Assembly: GCF_002902305.1 (NCBI RefSeq)
Contig: NZ_PPPX01000016.1
Span: 24,067 to 88,066 of the forward strand
Length of the DNA stretch: 64,000 nt
Origin: Staphylococcus argensis
GTDB lineage: Bacteria; Bacillota; Bacilli; Staphylococcales; Staphylococcaceae
Direction: 5' to 3'
Every line of letters begins with the position of its first letter. The stretch's first letter is position 1. The position numbers and the translations under genes are program-made. The notes under the pieces were generated by a model. It saw only the letters and a list, made by a program, of their open reading frames with translations. It did not search any database and was not told where the DNA came from. Below, one piece after another: positions 17,562 to 26,743 of this stretch.

Positions 17562-19094
17562 TTAAATCCCTAAATATTCTTCGATTTCATTCTTAATTGA
17601 AGTAACATGTGGGCCATAGACGACTTGTACTCCATTGCCTTTTTGAATAACACCTTTCGCACCTGTGCTTTTAAGTAACTCTTTATTCACATTGTCGTTA
17701 TTTTTCAAAGTTACTCTTAGTCTTGTCGCACAACAGTCGACTATCTCAATATTATCTTTACTACCTAATCCTTCCACAATCGTTTTTGCACGATCTGTCG
17801 CACTCACTTGAGCAACCGCCTCTTCATCTTCTCTACCTGGTGTTTTAAAATTAAATTTAACAATCATAAATCTAAAAATAATATAGTAAAGAAGGAACCA
17901 AACGATACCAATAGGGATCACCAGTAAGAAGTTCGTTTTACTATTACCTTGTAGTACGCCAAATAAGACATAATCAATAAAACCACCACTAAAGGTTTGA
18001 CCAATAGTTATTCGGAAGATATCTGCCATCATAAAAGCAAGACCATCTAAAAACGCATGAATAAGGTATAATACAGGCGCCACGAATAAGAAACTAAATT
18101 CGAGGGGTTCAGTAATCCCAGTTAAGAAAGAAGTTAAAGCTGCTGATAACATTAGGCCACCTACAACCTTCTTATGTTCAGGTTTCGCTGTATGATAAAT
18201 AGCTAAAGCTGCGCCACATAACCCAAACATCATTGTTATAAATCTACCTGACATATATCGAGATATACCTGAATAATAATGCGTTACATGTGGATCTCCT
18301 AACTGCGCGAAGAAGATATTTTGAGTTCCTTGAACGATATGTCCTTTCACTTCTAACGAACCACCAAGTCCAGTCTGCCAAAATGGTAAATAGAAGATAT
18401 GATGTAAGCCGAAGGGCCCTAATAATCTTAGTATAAATCCAAAGAAGAAAGTGCCTATAAATCCTGTCTTATCTACAATGCCACCTAATGCACTAATACC
18501 ATGTTGAACAGATGGCCATATAAAGTACATAATGACACCAAGAAATATAGCACTAAAAGCAGTTATTATAGGAACAAAACGTGACCCACCAAAGAATCCT
18601 AGATAAGTAGGTAAAGTAATCTTGTTAAATTTATTATGAAGTAACGCGGTCATAATACCCGTAATGATACCTCCAAAGACCCCTGTTTCCACTGTTTGAA
18701 TCCCTAATGTCATACTCTGTCCTGCTTGAGCAAGATGTGCTTCAGAAGCTAAATTATGAGTGATTTGTAATAAACCGTTCATCGTCGCATTCATGATTAA
18801 GAAACCAAGCATTGCAGCTAAGCCAGCTGTTCCTTTATCACTTCTTGCTAAACCAATTGCTACACCAATCGCAAAGATTACAGCTAAGTTTTGAAAGACA
18901 ATACTCCCAGCCGAAGACATTATCGTAAAGACATGTTGTAGAAATGCGATATCTAATATTGGATACGCTTTGACTGTATTTGGATTACTCAGCGCACCAC
19001 CAATTCCAAGTAATATTCCAGCTGCAGGTAATATCGCGATAGGTAACATGAAAGACTTCCCAAATTGTTGCGCTTTCTCAAAGAGTTTCTCCAT
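17562..19094 (-). CDS. PTS transporter subunit EIICB, glucose/glucosamine family
   Basis: About 510 residues: an EIIC membrane domain (residues 1-390) with GLHHIFYLPFWQTGLGG, the active-site-like LTGITEPLEFSFLF and the SGGFIDYVLFG region, then an EIIB domain whose phosphorylated cysteine is Cys455 in DCCATRLRV. There is no EIIA domain, so phosphate must come from an EIIA elsewhere. Adjacent nagB indicates an amino-sugar substrate, probably glucosamine. ATG at 19094 follows GGAGG (19104-19108) at 9 nt; a GTG at 19103 abuts that site and is less likely. No GntR-type regulator is next to it. Confidence 0.85.
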   Translation of the reverse strand: MEKLFEKAQQFGKSFMLPIAILPAAGILLGIGGALSNPNTVKAYPILDIAFLQHVFTIMSSAGSIVFQNLAVIFAIGVAIGLARSDKGTAGLAAMLGFLIMNATMNGLLQITHNLASEAHLAQAGQSMTLGIQTVETGVFGGIITGIMTALLHNKFNKITLPTYLGFFGGSRFVPIITAFSAIFLGVIMYFIWPSVQHGISALGGIVDKTGFIGTFFFGFILRLLGPFGLHHIFYLPFWQTGLGGSLEVKGHIVQGTQNIFFAQLGDPHVTHYYSGISRYMSGRFITMMFGLCGAALAIYHTAKPEHKKVVGGLMLSAALTSFLTGITEPLEFSFLFVAPVLYLIHAFLDGLAFMMADIFRITIGQTFSGGFIDYVLFGVLQGNSKTNFLLVIPIGIVWFLLYYIIFRFMIVKFNFKTPGREDEEAVAQVSATDRAKTIVEGLGSKDNIEIVDCCATRLRVTLKNNDNVNKELLKSTGAKGVIQKGNGVQVVYGPHVTSIKNEIEEYLGI

Positions 19095-19244
19095 TCCCGC
19101 CACCTCCGATTACTTTAAATATACCGTTTATGAAATTGTTAATCAATATAACTCATGACTTTGAAAATACTTTTCACAAATGGCTATGATAGCAACCTTG
19201 CCTCTACGATGTACACTTGCGCATTTTATTAAATATAAATTTTA

Positions 19245-19253
19245 ACAGTTATG
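19245..19253 (+). promoter_or_regulatory. Possible AgrA half-site upstream of the PSM-like gene
   Basis: ACAGTTATG resembles the AgrA direct-repeat unit ACAGTTAAG and is about 100 bp before the PSM-like start. A clear second unit at the proper spacing is not visible, so this is only suggestive. Confidence 0.2.
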
Positions 19254-19349
19254 CATTCATAGCGATCATCTACGGACTATTCCCCACACATCTGAAATCT
19301 GGTGTTATGTTTAATACAGAGTTGAAATACTCTTAGGGAGGTGACTGAT

Positions 19350-19424
19350 ATGGTCGAAAAGATTATTGCGGTAATTAAATCAATTCTTGCTCCATTTGTA
19401 TCAGGTGGCTTCCAAGACAAGTAA
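19350..19424 (+). CDS. PSM-alpha-like amphipathic peptide
   Basis: A 24-residue ORF beginning MVEKIIAVIKSILAPF with a very strong GGGAGGTGA ribosome binding site 5 nt ahead of the ATG and a solid terminator behind it, so it is a stand-alone translated unit. Hydrophobic residues at 2, 5, 6, 9, 12, 13, 16 and 17 would form one face of a helix, with Lys4, Lys10 and small residues on the other. There is no signal peptide. This is the architecture of alpha-type phenol-soluble modulins, which are exported without leader by the Pmt ABC transporter and are cytolytic or surfactant. A proline at 15 is unusual for that class. Confidence 0.65.
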   Translation: MVEKIIAVIKSILAPFVSGGFQDK

Positions 19425-19466
19425 TTTCAACTGAGTGACTGATAACTCTTTTTCAATATCGTAAAG

Positions 19467-19519
19467 ATACAGTCGGGGTTTTTTATTCATCCATGTTTCT
19501 ACCTCGGCTGTATTTTTTT
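19467..19519 (+). terminator. Terminator after the PSM-like gene
   Basis: ATACAGTCGGGG (19467-19478) pairs with CCTCGGCTGTAT (19502-19513), followed by seven T. It supports a short dedicated transcript for the peptide gene. Confidence 0.8.
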
Positions 19520-19710
19520 GTCTTATTATAGATTACATAACCTCTCCCATCACGCTTCACAACCCTTTTCACAACCACTTGACTTCTAGCTAACTATTCT
19601 GTTTACGCATTAATATTTTTATTATAAAAGTTTTTGTCACAAGCAATATGTTTCACATCAATTTTACTCAACTAGTATACTTGAAATAGCTTAACAAAGG
19701 AGTGATAGGT

Positions 19711-20943
19711 ATGAGCACTTTCTCTAATGAAGAAAAGGTGCAGATCTTATCAGACATTGTGGCAATGAATACAGTGAATGATAACGAAATCGAGGTATGT
19801 AAATACTTACAGGACCTCTTCAAACAACACGGTATCGACTCACGCATCCAAGAACTAGATGAGAATCGTGGCAACTTAATTGCCGAAATTGGTGAAGGTT
19901 CACCTGTACTTGGTATTTCTGGCCATATGGACGTTGTTCCTGAAGGTAAGCACGAACAGTGGACGTACGATCCTTTTACTCTGACAGAAGATGACGGTAT
20001 GCTGTATGGTCGTGGTGCGGCTGATATGAAATCAGGGCTCGCCGCTTTAGCCATCGCAATGATTGAGATTAAAGAGAACGATTTACTGAAGAAAGGTCGC
20101 ATTAAATTTATCGCGACAACGGGTGAAGAGAAAGCACAGCTTGGTTCTCAGAAAGCATATGAAGCTGGCGAAATGGACGATGTCGACGCCCTAGTCATCG
20201 CTGAACCTTGTCAGAACATGCTCGTGATTGCGCACAAAGGTTCCATGGACTACCGCATTATCTCTAAAGGGCACGCTGCACATAGTTCTATGCCTGTGAT
20301 AGGTAAAAATGCAATCTTACCGCTTATCGACTTCGTTAAAGATATCGACGACGCTTACCACCAAATCATCAAAGGTAATCGCAGTCAGTCGCTCGATTTA
20401 AGTGGTATGTATGATAAACTTGCACCGCAACTTCCTCAATCCATCGATCCTGAATATGTCAAAGACGTTATTGAAGGATTAGTGATTAGCAATACGGTCA
20501 TCTCAGGTGGTACGCAAGTTAACTCTGTACCTGACTCTGCAGAAGCTGAATTCAACATCCGTACGATTCCGGAATACAATAATGAGAAAGTGAAACAACT
20601 CTTTAATGAGACATTAGATAAACACAATCAAAATGGTGCAGAACTTGAAAGCGATCTTTATCTCGACCTAGAGTCTGTGCTCACGAATGGTAACAATGAC
20701 CTCGTGAAATATGGCAAATCCATCGCAGACCGTAAATTCAATGATACTTTCAAAGCAGCACCAACTGTCGCGATCACAGATGCCTCTAACTTACTACGCG
20801 ACAAAGATGAGAACTTCCCATTCATCGTGTTTGGCCCTGGTAAGAACCCACATCAAATCGATGAATGTGTGCGTAAAGATAAATATCTCGACTTCACTGA
20901 GTATTATGTTGAACTCTTTACGACTTATCTTGAAAATAGCTAA
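19711..20943 (+). CDS. M20 family metallopeptidase (DapE/ArgE-like)
   Basis: A 410-residue dizinc amidohydrolase. Metal and catalytic residues are visible: His72 and Asp74 in GHMDVV, Asp105 in GRGAADMKSG, Glu139/Glu140 in TTGEEK, Glu165 in IAEP, and a late His in NPHQIDECV. The central lid domain contains HAAHSSMPVIGKNAI. Staphylococcal relatives are annotated as succinyl-diaminopimelate desuccinylase, but staphylococci use the acetylase branch for lysine synthesis, so a general peptide or acyl-amino-acid deacylase role is likelier. ATG at 19711 is 8 nt from AAGGAG; a GTG at 19702 overlaps that site. Confidence 0.85.
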   Translation: MSTFSNEEKVQILSDIVAMNTVNDNEIEVCKYLQDLFKQHGIDSRIQELDENRGNLIAEIGEGSPVLGISGHMDVVPEGKHEQWTYDPFTLTEDDGMLYGRGAADMKSGLAALAIAMIEIKENDLLKKGRIKFIATTGEEKAQLGSQKAYEAGEMDDVDALVIAEPCQNMLVIAHKGSMDYRIISKGHAAHSSMPVIGKNAILPLIDFVKDIDDAYHQIIKGNRSQSLDLSGMYDKLAPQLPQSIDPEYVKDVIEGLVISNTVISGGTQVNSVPDSAEAEFNIRTIPEYNNEKVKQLFNETLDKHNQNGAELESDLYLDLESVLTNGNNDLVKYGKSIADRKFNDTFKAAPTVAITDASNLLRDKDENFPFIVFGPGKNPHQIDECVRKDKYLDFTEYYVELFTTYLENS

Positions 20944-20969
20944 TGTGTTAAGTGAAGTAAGTTGTTATA

Positions 20970-21097
20970 TTTTCAATATTTTAACTCTCCCTTGCTTAGT
21001 GGACCACACTCAACTAATTAATGACACCTTATAGGTATCATTAATGGATTTTCGTTGTGGTCTTGATCACTCAAGCGTGTCGAGTCGATATTGAAAA
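20970..21097 (-). repeat. Intergenic element with structured A core (copy 4)
   Basis: Terminal repeats TTTTCAATAT (20970-20979) and ATATTGAAAA (21088-21097). On the minus strand: outer stem GACCACA/TGTGGTC (21056-21062 and 21002-21008), invariant GAAAATCCA and TTAGTTGAG, and a long inner hairpin TTAATGATACC with GGTGTCATTAA. It lies in the convergent gap 20944-21448, which otherwise holds two terminator hairpins. Confidence 0.8.
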
Positions 21098-21216
21098 TAC
21101 GTCTAATTTGACTTAACCTTTTCAATTATAATTTTAGTTATAATTCTATAATCTTAGAAGTTCAGAGTTGAACAAAGAATTTATATTTCAATCTTAACTC
21201 TCTTAATATTAATCGA

Positions 21217-21253
21217 TTCACCCCTCACTATGTGATGTAGTGAGGGGTGAATT
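21217..21253. terminator. Strong hairpin between convergent genes
   Basis: A 15-bp perfect stem (21217-21231 with 21239-21253) around a 7-nt loop TGTGATG. T-runs are short on both sides. Its position between convergent genes suggests a bidirectional terminator. Confidence 0.6.
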
Positions 21254-21390
21254 ATATGTCGATGGTTCGCGCCATCGAAATTGTGTTAAGAGGAACGCCG
21301 TTTTACCTCAGACCGAAGCGCTAAAGCTAAAGACACTTTCTACAATCAACTTACAATGGCCCCCCCTTCTCACCACACTCACTCAACATA

Positions 21391-21435
21391 CAAAAACACC
21401 CCACAGCTGGAGTGTGCTTTCCAACTATGGGGTGT
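21391..21435 (-). terminator. Terminator after the amino-acid permease gene
   Basis: On the minus strand ACACCCCATAGTTGGA pairs with TCCAGCTGTGGGGTGT, followed by TTTTTG. It is close behind the permease stop codon. Confidence 0.8.
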
Positions 21436-21448
21436 CGCGCGCATCAAA

Positions 21449-23116
21449 TTATGCTTTTTGTGCTTTTTTCTCAGCTTTTTTAGCTGCTTTCTCACGTTTA
21501 CGTTCTTCTCGTAATTTCTTACGCATTTTCTTATTGATTTTTTGTGCATTCTTATAATATTTACTTTCGAAGTAACTAGATGAACCAATGTAATAGAAGA
21601 TTAACGCTACAATCGCAATGACTAAGAAGTCGTATGGGTAATGGATTAAGTTGATACCTTTGAATTCTTTACTACCGATGAATGATAGTAATGCAAGAAT
21701 TACTAAGTACACGATAATCCATAAACTACCCCCGATTTGTTTCGTCGTATTCTTCCAGTTCATCTTATACTCGTAGAAGAAATAAATCGGTAATCCGAGA
21801 ATGATAATAAAGATTACTTCTGCTGTCGTTGGCCACATTGCCCAATAGATAGCAAGTGAAGCCAAGACGAATGAGAATGGTGCCATAAATTTCAACATAC
21901 CTGCTCTGAATGGGCGATGTAGCTTAGGACCCATTTTACGTAAAGCAATAACCGTCGTAGGACCTGTGAGATAGGCTACTAACGTCGCTGTTGAAATTAC
22001 GCTGGCTAACGTACCCCAATCACGGAATAACGTTACCATTACCATACTGATAATCGCGTTAAAAGCAATCGCAATACGCGGAATGTTGTATTTCTTGTTA
22101 ATCTTACCTAAGAATTTAGGAATATGACCATTCTGTTCCATCGCTTGTAACACACGTCCTGTTACAGCGACGAATGATACACCTGTACCGAATGGCGAAA
22201 CTACCGCTTCAATATAAAGCAGAATTGCGAGCCAGTTCAAGCTCAATAAGATCGCCATGTCAGCGAATGGTGAGTTAAAGTTAATACCACTCCAACCATG
22301 TTCATGTAACATACCTGTTGGCATAGACGTGATAAACGTACTTTGTAGGATGATGTAAAGTACGGCACTAATCACGAGCGAAATCACTACACCACGTGCG
22401 ATATTCTTCTCAGGTTTGTACACTTCAGACCCCATGTTAATGATCGTCTGGAAGGCGTTGAATGAGAAGATAATCCCTGAGGCAGTAGTTGCCGCAAAGA
22501 TTGGCGCACTACCGTATGGCATAAATTGATTAATAGAGTGACCATAGTTCCCTGTATGGAAACCAGATAACATCAACATGATAATTGTTAATAATGGCAC
22601 ACCTAATTTGAATACTGAAATTAGGCTTGTAAATGATGTTAAAAGTTTCACTGACCAATAGTTAAGTAATGAGAATACCGCGATAATCACATAAACTGCG
22701 ATTAACCCTACGGTACTGATTTGGCCATTGTGCATTAAATGACCCATGAACTTAGCCCAGTCCCAAGGCCATGAACTCATGTATTGAACAGCAGATACTG
22801 CTTCGATCGGAATGATAGTAACAAGTGACACCCAGTTCGCCCATGATGCGATAAAGCCGAGTAACGAACCGTGCGTATATTGCGCGTAGTTACTCATTCC
22901 ACCGGATTGCGGGAACATGACACCAATCTCGATATAGTTATATGCGATCGTCCCGATAACGATGAAACCAATAATCCATGAGAGGATCGCAGCTGGACCT
23001 GCAATAGATGATGCTTCCCAGGCACCAAAGAGCCAGCCCGAACCAATTAACGAACCGAGTCCGAGTAATATAAGTTGTGGTAAATTAATCTTACCTTTGT
23101 GTTTATCTTGTGACAT
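21449..23116 (-). CDS. APC-family amino acid permease
   Basis: About 555 residues with twelve or more membrane segments. The N-terminal LGLGSLIGSGWLFGAWEAS and WIIGFIVIGTIAYNYIEIG blocks and the MFPQSGGMSNYAQY segment are those of the APC superfamily. It takes up amino acids by proton symport; the closest staphylococcal relatives have been treated as aspartate/glutamate or general amino-acid permeases, but I cannot name a substrate. The C-terminus is a long Lys/Arg/Ala-rich cytoplasmic tail (KKAEKKAQKA). ATG at 23116 is preceded by AGGAG; earlier in-frame codons lack a site. Confidence 0.85.
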   Translation of the reverse strand: MSQDKHKGKINLPQLILLGLGSLIGSGWLFGAWEASSIAGPAAILSWIIGFIVIGTIAYNYIEIGVMFPQSGGMSNYAQYTHGSLLGFIASWANWVSLVTIIPIEAVSAVQYMSSWPWDWAKFMGHLMHNGQISTVGLIAVYVIIAVFSLLNYWSVKLLTSFTSLISVFKLGVPLLTIIMLMLSGFHTGNYGHSINQFMPYGSAPIFAATTASGIIFSFNAFQTIINMGSEVYKPEKNIARGVVISLVISAVLYIILQSTFITSMPTGMLHEHGWSGINFNSPFADMAILLSLNWLAILLYIEAVVSPFGTGVSFVAVTGRVLQAMEQNGHIPKFLGKINKKYNIPRIAIAFNAIISMVMVTLFRDWGTLASVISTATLVAYLTGPTTVIALRKMGPKLHRPFRAGMLKFMAPFSFVLASLAIYWAMWPTTAEVIFIIILGLPIYFFYEYKMNWKNTTKQIGGSLWIIVYLVILALLSFIGSKEFKGINLIHYPYDFLVIAIVALIFYYIGSSSYFESKYYKNAQKINKKMRKKLREERKREKAAKKAEKKAQKA

Positions 23117-23394
23117 AATAACTCCTATTTCTCTTATATTCATGATAGTCAAAGCACTGCAAATCGTTAACGATTATACAATGCGTTGCATACTTTGCTA
23201 TTATACTCTAAAACGCAATATCGTCAAATCAGTACCTACAGCAGATGAGTTATTCATTCTGTTGTATTAATATACGAAATAATGGCTTTGAATGCATATC
23301 ACTCAACTATGTAGGATACTGCTTAAACACTTGTAGTCAGCATTATAAAAGATAATTTTTACACGTTACTAAAATATGCATTAAAGTGAATTTA

Positions 23395-23412
23395 TTGTAA
23401 GCGCTTTTACAA
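23395..23412. promoter_or_regulatory. cre-like inverted repeat
   Basis: TTGTAAGCGCTTTTACAA is nearly palindromic and close to the CcpA consensus, with two extra central bases. It sits in the 520-bp gap 23117-23636, about 280 bp upstream of the permease start and downstream of the CapA-like gene. Nothing else is recognisable in that gap. Confidence 0.3.
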
Positions 23413-23636
23413 ATTAAAATATCTTCTAAACTACTAGAGCGCCATTGATTATAGCGATTTTATAAATTATTAGAGTTTAATTTTACACTTTTAACTAAAA
23501 TCTAAATAGAAAAAGTAGTATACGCATCAAAACAGTAAAAGTTCTTGCGCATACTACTTCAAAACATGTAACTCAAATCATGATAACACATCATTTGTCT
23601 ATTCTATTGTAGATAAACGTACCCAATACTATCCTC

Positions 23637-24758
23637 TTATTTGCGGAATTTCTCATCAATTGTATCGTTGTTAATGTCATTGAGTCGATCCACACTCACA
23701 TGGCTGCCTTTCTTATAATTGAGACGATGTTTCTTCGCCAGCTTCTCTTTATAATCTTCAAGCGGTATCATCTTAAAGTGCGCCTTACCTTTGTGTGTCT
23801 TCGCGTTCTGCGGCTCATAGTGTGTTACGACTGCACACCACTTCACATTCTTCACTTTCGTCTTCGCATTCTTATCTAAATCAAAGTGTAAGTTACCGCC
23901 GAGAATATTGTTCTCATCACCCGTAGCCTGACCGTTAAGGAAGTTACCTAACGAGTAAGCAACAAGCGTCTTATTACCGTCTTTCCCTTTCATCCATTGC
24001 ATTGGCTGAATGACATGAGGATGTGTACCGATAATGACATCTGCACCTTGATCAGCGATATAATGCGCGTAATCTTTCTGCTTGTCAGTCACTTTATGCG
24101 TGCCTTCTTTACCCCAGTGCGCTGACACCATCACGACATCGCTGACTTTCTTCGCTTGCGCAATATCTCTCTTGATGAGCTTCTTGTCAAAGCGATTAAT
24201 ATTATACTTGTGATCAGGATGGATACCATTCGTACCATATGTATAGCTGACGAGCGCCACTTTCGTACCATTCACATTCTTCACTGTAATATGGTCACGT
24301 TCTTTCTGGCTGCGGTATGTTCCTGTATAGGTCGCTTGGTCTTTCAAATGATCCCAAATACTGAGCTCATTGTACAAGCCACTCATCCCTTGGTCGAGTG
24401 CGTGGTTATTAGAGCCATTGACGAGGTTGAAACCTGTATCGATTATATCTCCTGCCACTGCACTTGGTGTGTTAAACCGCTTAAAACCATGGAACGGTTT
24501 ATCATCTCCACCCATTGGCGATTCTTGGTTGATAAAGGAAATATCTGCTGATGACATACGTTGCTTCAAAGGTTCATACATCGGTTTAAAATCATAGGAA
24601 CCATCGACTTGTCGAGCATCATTGTAGACTGCTGGATGAATCAAATTGTCTCCCACTGCTTCTACGGAGATCTCATCATCTTTCGCGCATGCTTGAGAGA
24701 AGCCCATTACGCCTACACATAAGACAAACAATATGATTGAAGTAAATAATTTCCTCAT
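23637..24758 (-). CDS. CapA-family extracytoplasmic protein
   Basis: A 373-residue PGA_cap-domain protein (metallophosphoesterase-like fold). A signal sequence (MRKLFTSIILFVLCVGVMGF) is followed by SQAC, a poor lipobox, so it may be secreted or weakly anchored. Family motifs: VGDNLIH, INQESPMGG, GSNNHALDQG, SAHWGKEG and GTHPHVIQP. CapA proteins take part in poly-gamma-glutamate capsule systems, but no capB, capC or capD lies near, so a stand-alone surface hydrolase is more likely. The gene is monocistronic between AT-rich gaps. Confidence 0.75.
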   Translation of the reverse strand: MRKLFTSIILFVLCVGVMGFSQACAKDDEISVEAVGDNLIHPAVYNDARQVDGSYDFKPMYEPLKQRMSSADISFINQESPMGGDDKPFHGFKRFNTPSAVAGDIIDTGFNLVNGSNNHALDQGMSGLYNELSIWDHLKDQATYTGTYRSQKERDHITVKNVNGTKVALVSYTYGTNGIHPDHKYNINRFDKKLIKRDIAQAKKVSDVVMVSAHWGKEGTHKVTDKQKDYAHYIADQGADVIIGTHPHVIQPMQWMKGKDGNKTLVAYSLGNFLNGQATGDENNILGGNLHFDLDKNAKTKVKNVKWCAVVTHYEPQNAKTHKGKAHFKMIPLEDYKEKLAKKHRLNYKKGSHVSVDRLNDINNDTIDEKFRK

Positions 24759-24934
24759 TAACTTTATCTCGCTTTCTATATATTTTATAAAAGTAAATCT
24801 TATCCTTAATATAACAAAAACATAAAATAAGTATAGTCTTTTTAAGAAAATAGTTAAAAAAGCCTACAGTTTCTTGCGCTGTGGAGTAGGGTAAAATGAG
24901 AACTAAGAATCATTACTCGAGGAGTGAGAACTAA

Positions 24935-25618
24935 GTGGAATATTTAACATATGGAGATCATGAAGAACAATTTATTGAAGTTTATCAAACTGACGAAAGC
25001 ACACATTGGTTAGCTGTCGTGCATGGCGGATATTGGCGTCAACGTATTAGTGTAGAGAAGATGCATCCGTTTGTAGAAAAGCTCGTTAACCTAGGCTTTA
25101 ATGTCATTAATATTGAATATCGTCGTGGCGAACATCCTTGGCCGACACCGGAAACAGATGTGCAACAAGCGCTTGAAACATTCAAATCATCTGAGTACTA
25201 CCCGGAACAAGGACAACTCACTGTCATCGGTCATTCAGTTGGAGGGCAACTCGCGTTTAACAATGCGCAATATGCCGACTACATTGTGGCACTCGGTCCA
25301 GTCACAGATGTGAAATTCACACGCGATCACCATCTCGGCGACGATGCAGCTCAGGAATACTTCGGTGACATGTCAGACGATGCGCTATACCAAGCATCAC
25401 CTCTCTCACGTCTACCTCTGAATGTCCCTACGCTTATTCTGCATGGTGTAGATGACGATAAGGTACTTATCGATACGACTTTCGATTACATTGAACAGAA
25501 CGAGGGCGATGTAATTGATTTACTTGCGCCTGCCAAGCTTGACCACATGGTAGCAATTGAACCCGATATGCCGTTCTTCGATCATATGGTAGACTGGATT
25601 CGTAATCATTCTTTATAA
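24935..25618 (+). CDS. Alpha/beta hydrolase, kynurenine formamidase-like
   Basis: A 227-residue cytoplasmic hydrolase. Oxyanion-hole motif HGGYW (30-34), nucleophile Ser101 in GHSVGGQ, a catalytic Asp in HGVDDDKV (about residue 174) and His204 in KLDHM. The HGGYW-type motif is that of arylformamidase/BD-FAE-like esterases; the substrate is unknown. GTG start with AGGAGTGAG 9 nt ahead. The next gene, a nucleoside hydrolase, begins 35 bp later on the same strand, so the two are probably co-transcribed and may act on a common substrate class. Confidence 0.8.
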   Translation: MEYLTYGDHEEQFIEVYQTDESTHWLAVVHGGYWRQRISVEKMHPFVEKLVNLGFNVINIEYRRGEHPWPTPETDVQQALETFKSSEYYPEQGQLTVIGHSVGGQLAFNNAQYADYIVALGPVTDVKFTRDHHLGDDAAQEYFGDMSDDALYQASPLSRLPLNVPTLILHGVDDDKVLIDTTFDYIEQNEGDVIDLLAPAKLDHMVAIEPDMPFFDHMVDWIRNHSL

Positions 25619-25653
25619 CAGAATCATAGACGAACATATGAGGAGGACGACAA

Positions 25654-26598
25654 GTGAAACCGGTATACTTCAACCACGATGGTGGCGTAGATGATTTAGT
25701 TTCATTATTTTTATTACTTCAAATGGAAGAGATTGACTTAATTGGTGTTAGCGCGATTGGTGCTGATAGCTACATTGAACCTGCTGTCAGTGCTTCAGAG
25801 AAGATTGTTCAACGCTTCGGACGAGAACGCATTGAAATCGCCGCTTCGAAAGCACGAGGCAAGAATCCTTTTCCAAAAGAATGGCGCATGCACGCATTCT
25901 TCGTAGATGAACTACCTGTCTTAAATGAAAGTTATGACGCTAGTGAGAAAGATATTACAGCTCATGCGGAAGCCTATCAAGATATTATCGATAAAGTCAC
26001 ACAAAGCAAAGCTCCGGTAACACTGTTATTTACGGGTCCACTAACCGATTTAGCGCAAGCACTCACAGTGGATCCGTCCATCACTTCACACATTGAACGT
26101 TTAGTATGGATGGGCGGGACATTTTTAGAGAAAGGTAATGTCGAAGAGCCTGAACATGACGGCACGGCTGAGTGGAACGCATTCTGGGATCCCGAAGCTG
26201 TGGCGACTGTCTTTAACTCAGACATTGAAATTGATATGGTCGCCCTAGAAAGTACCAACCAAGTTCCCCTAACGTGGGAAGTACGTCAAATGTGGGCACG
26301 TGAACGTCAGTATATCGGTGTTGATTTCCTAGGTGTAAGTTACGCAGCGATGCCACCCTTAACGCATTTCCAAACCAACTCTACCTATTTCTTGTGGGAT
26401 GTGCTAACGACAGCATATACCGGAGAGGCTTCTCTCGCTCACAAACACACGGTCAAAGCAGCGGTAGTGACTGAAGGTCCGAGCCAAGGTCGCACGTATA
26501 TCGATGACACACATGGTCGCTTAGTAGGCGTCGTTGATGATGTCAATCGTGACGATTTCTTCCGCTACATTACTGATTTAGCTAAAAAAGCAAACTAG
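25654..26598 (+). CDS. Nucleoside hydrolase (IUNH family)
   Basis: A 314-residue member of the inosine/uridine-preferring nucleoside hydrolases, which cleave ribonucleosides to base and ribose with a bound calcium. The N-terminal calcium site reads NHDGGVDD: Asp9, Asp13 and Asp14 are kept but the usual first Asp is Asn7. Further family segments are TLLFTGPLTDLAQAL, WMGGTF and AEWNAFWDPEA. The Asn variant suggests an altered substrate or a subfamily rather than loss, since the rest is intact. GTG start after AGGAGGA. Ribose released here could feed the ribokinase encoded at 60127. Confidence 0.82.
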   Translation: MKPVYFNHDGGVDDLVSLFLLLQMEEIDLIGVSAIGADSYIEPAVSASEKIVQRFGRERIEIAASKARGKNPFPKEWRMHAFFVDELPVLNESYDASEKDITAHAEAYQDIIDKVTQSKAPVTLLFTGPLTDLAQALTVDPSITSHIERLVWMGGTFLEKGNVEEPEHDGTAEWNAFWDPEAVATVFNSDIEIDMVALESTNQVPLTWEVRQMWARERQYIGVDFLGVSYAAMPPLTHFQTNSTYFLWDVLTTAYTGEASLAHKHTVKAAVVTEGPSQGRTYIDDTHGRLVGVVDDVNRDDFFRYITDLAKKAN

Positions 26599-26743
26599 TG
26601 TCAGAGGTCGTTAATTAAGAATGGTGCGGCAATTCTTGTGCGTTCAAATTGTACATTAGCACCATGTTCGACCTATCTCACCCATAAAAAATAAAATAAA
26701 AGAAGTGCTGAGTGGTGGGAGAATCATATGATTAAATAATTTA

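Noticed and set aside
23637..24758. CapA-like gene as part of a poly-gamma-glutamate capsule operon
   Set aside because: No capB, capC or capD partners on either side; only the CapA fold can be claimed.
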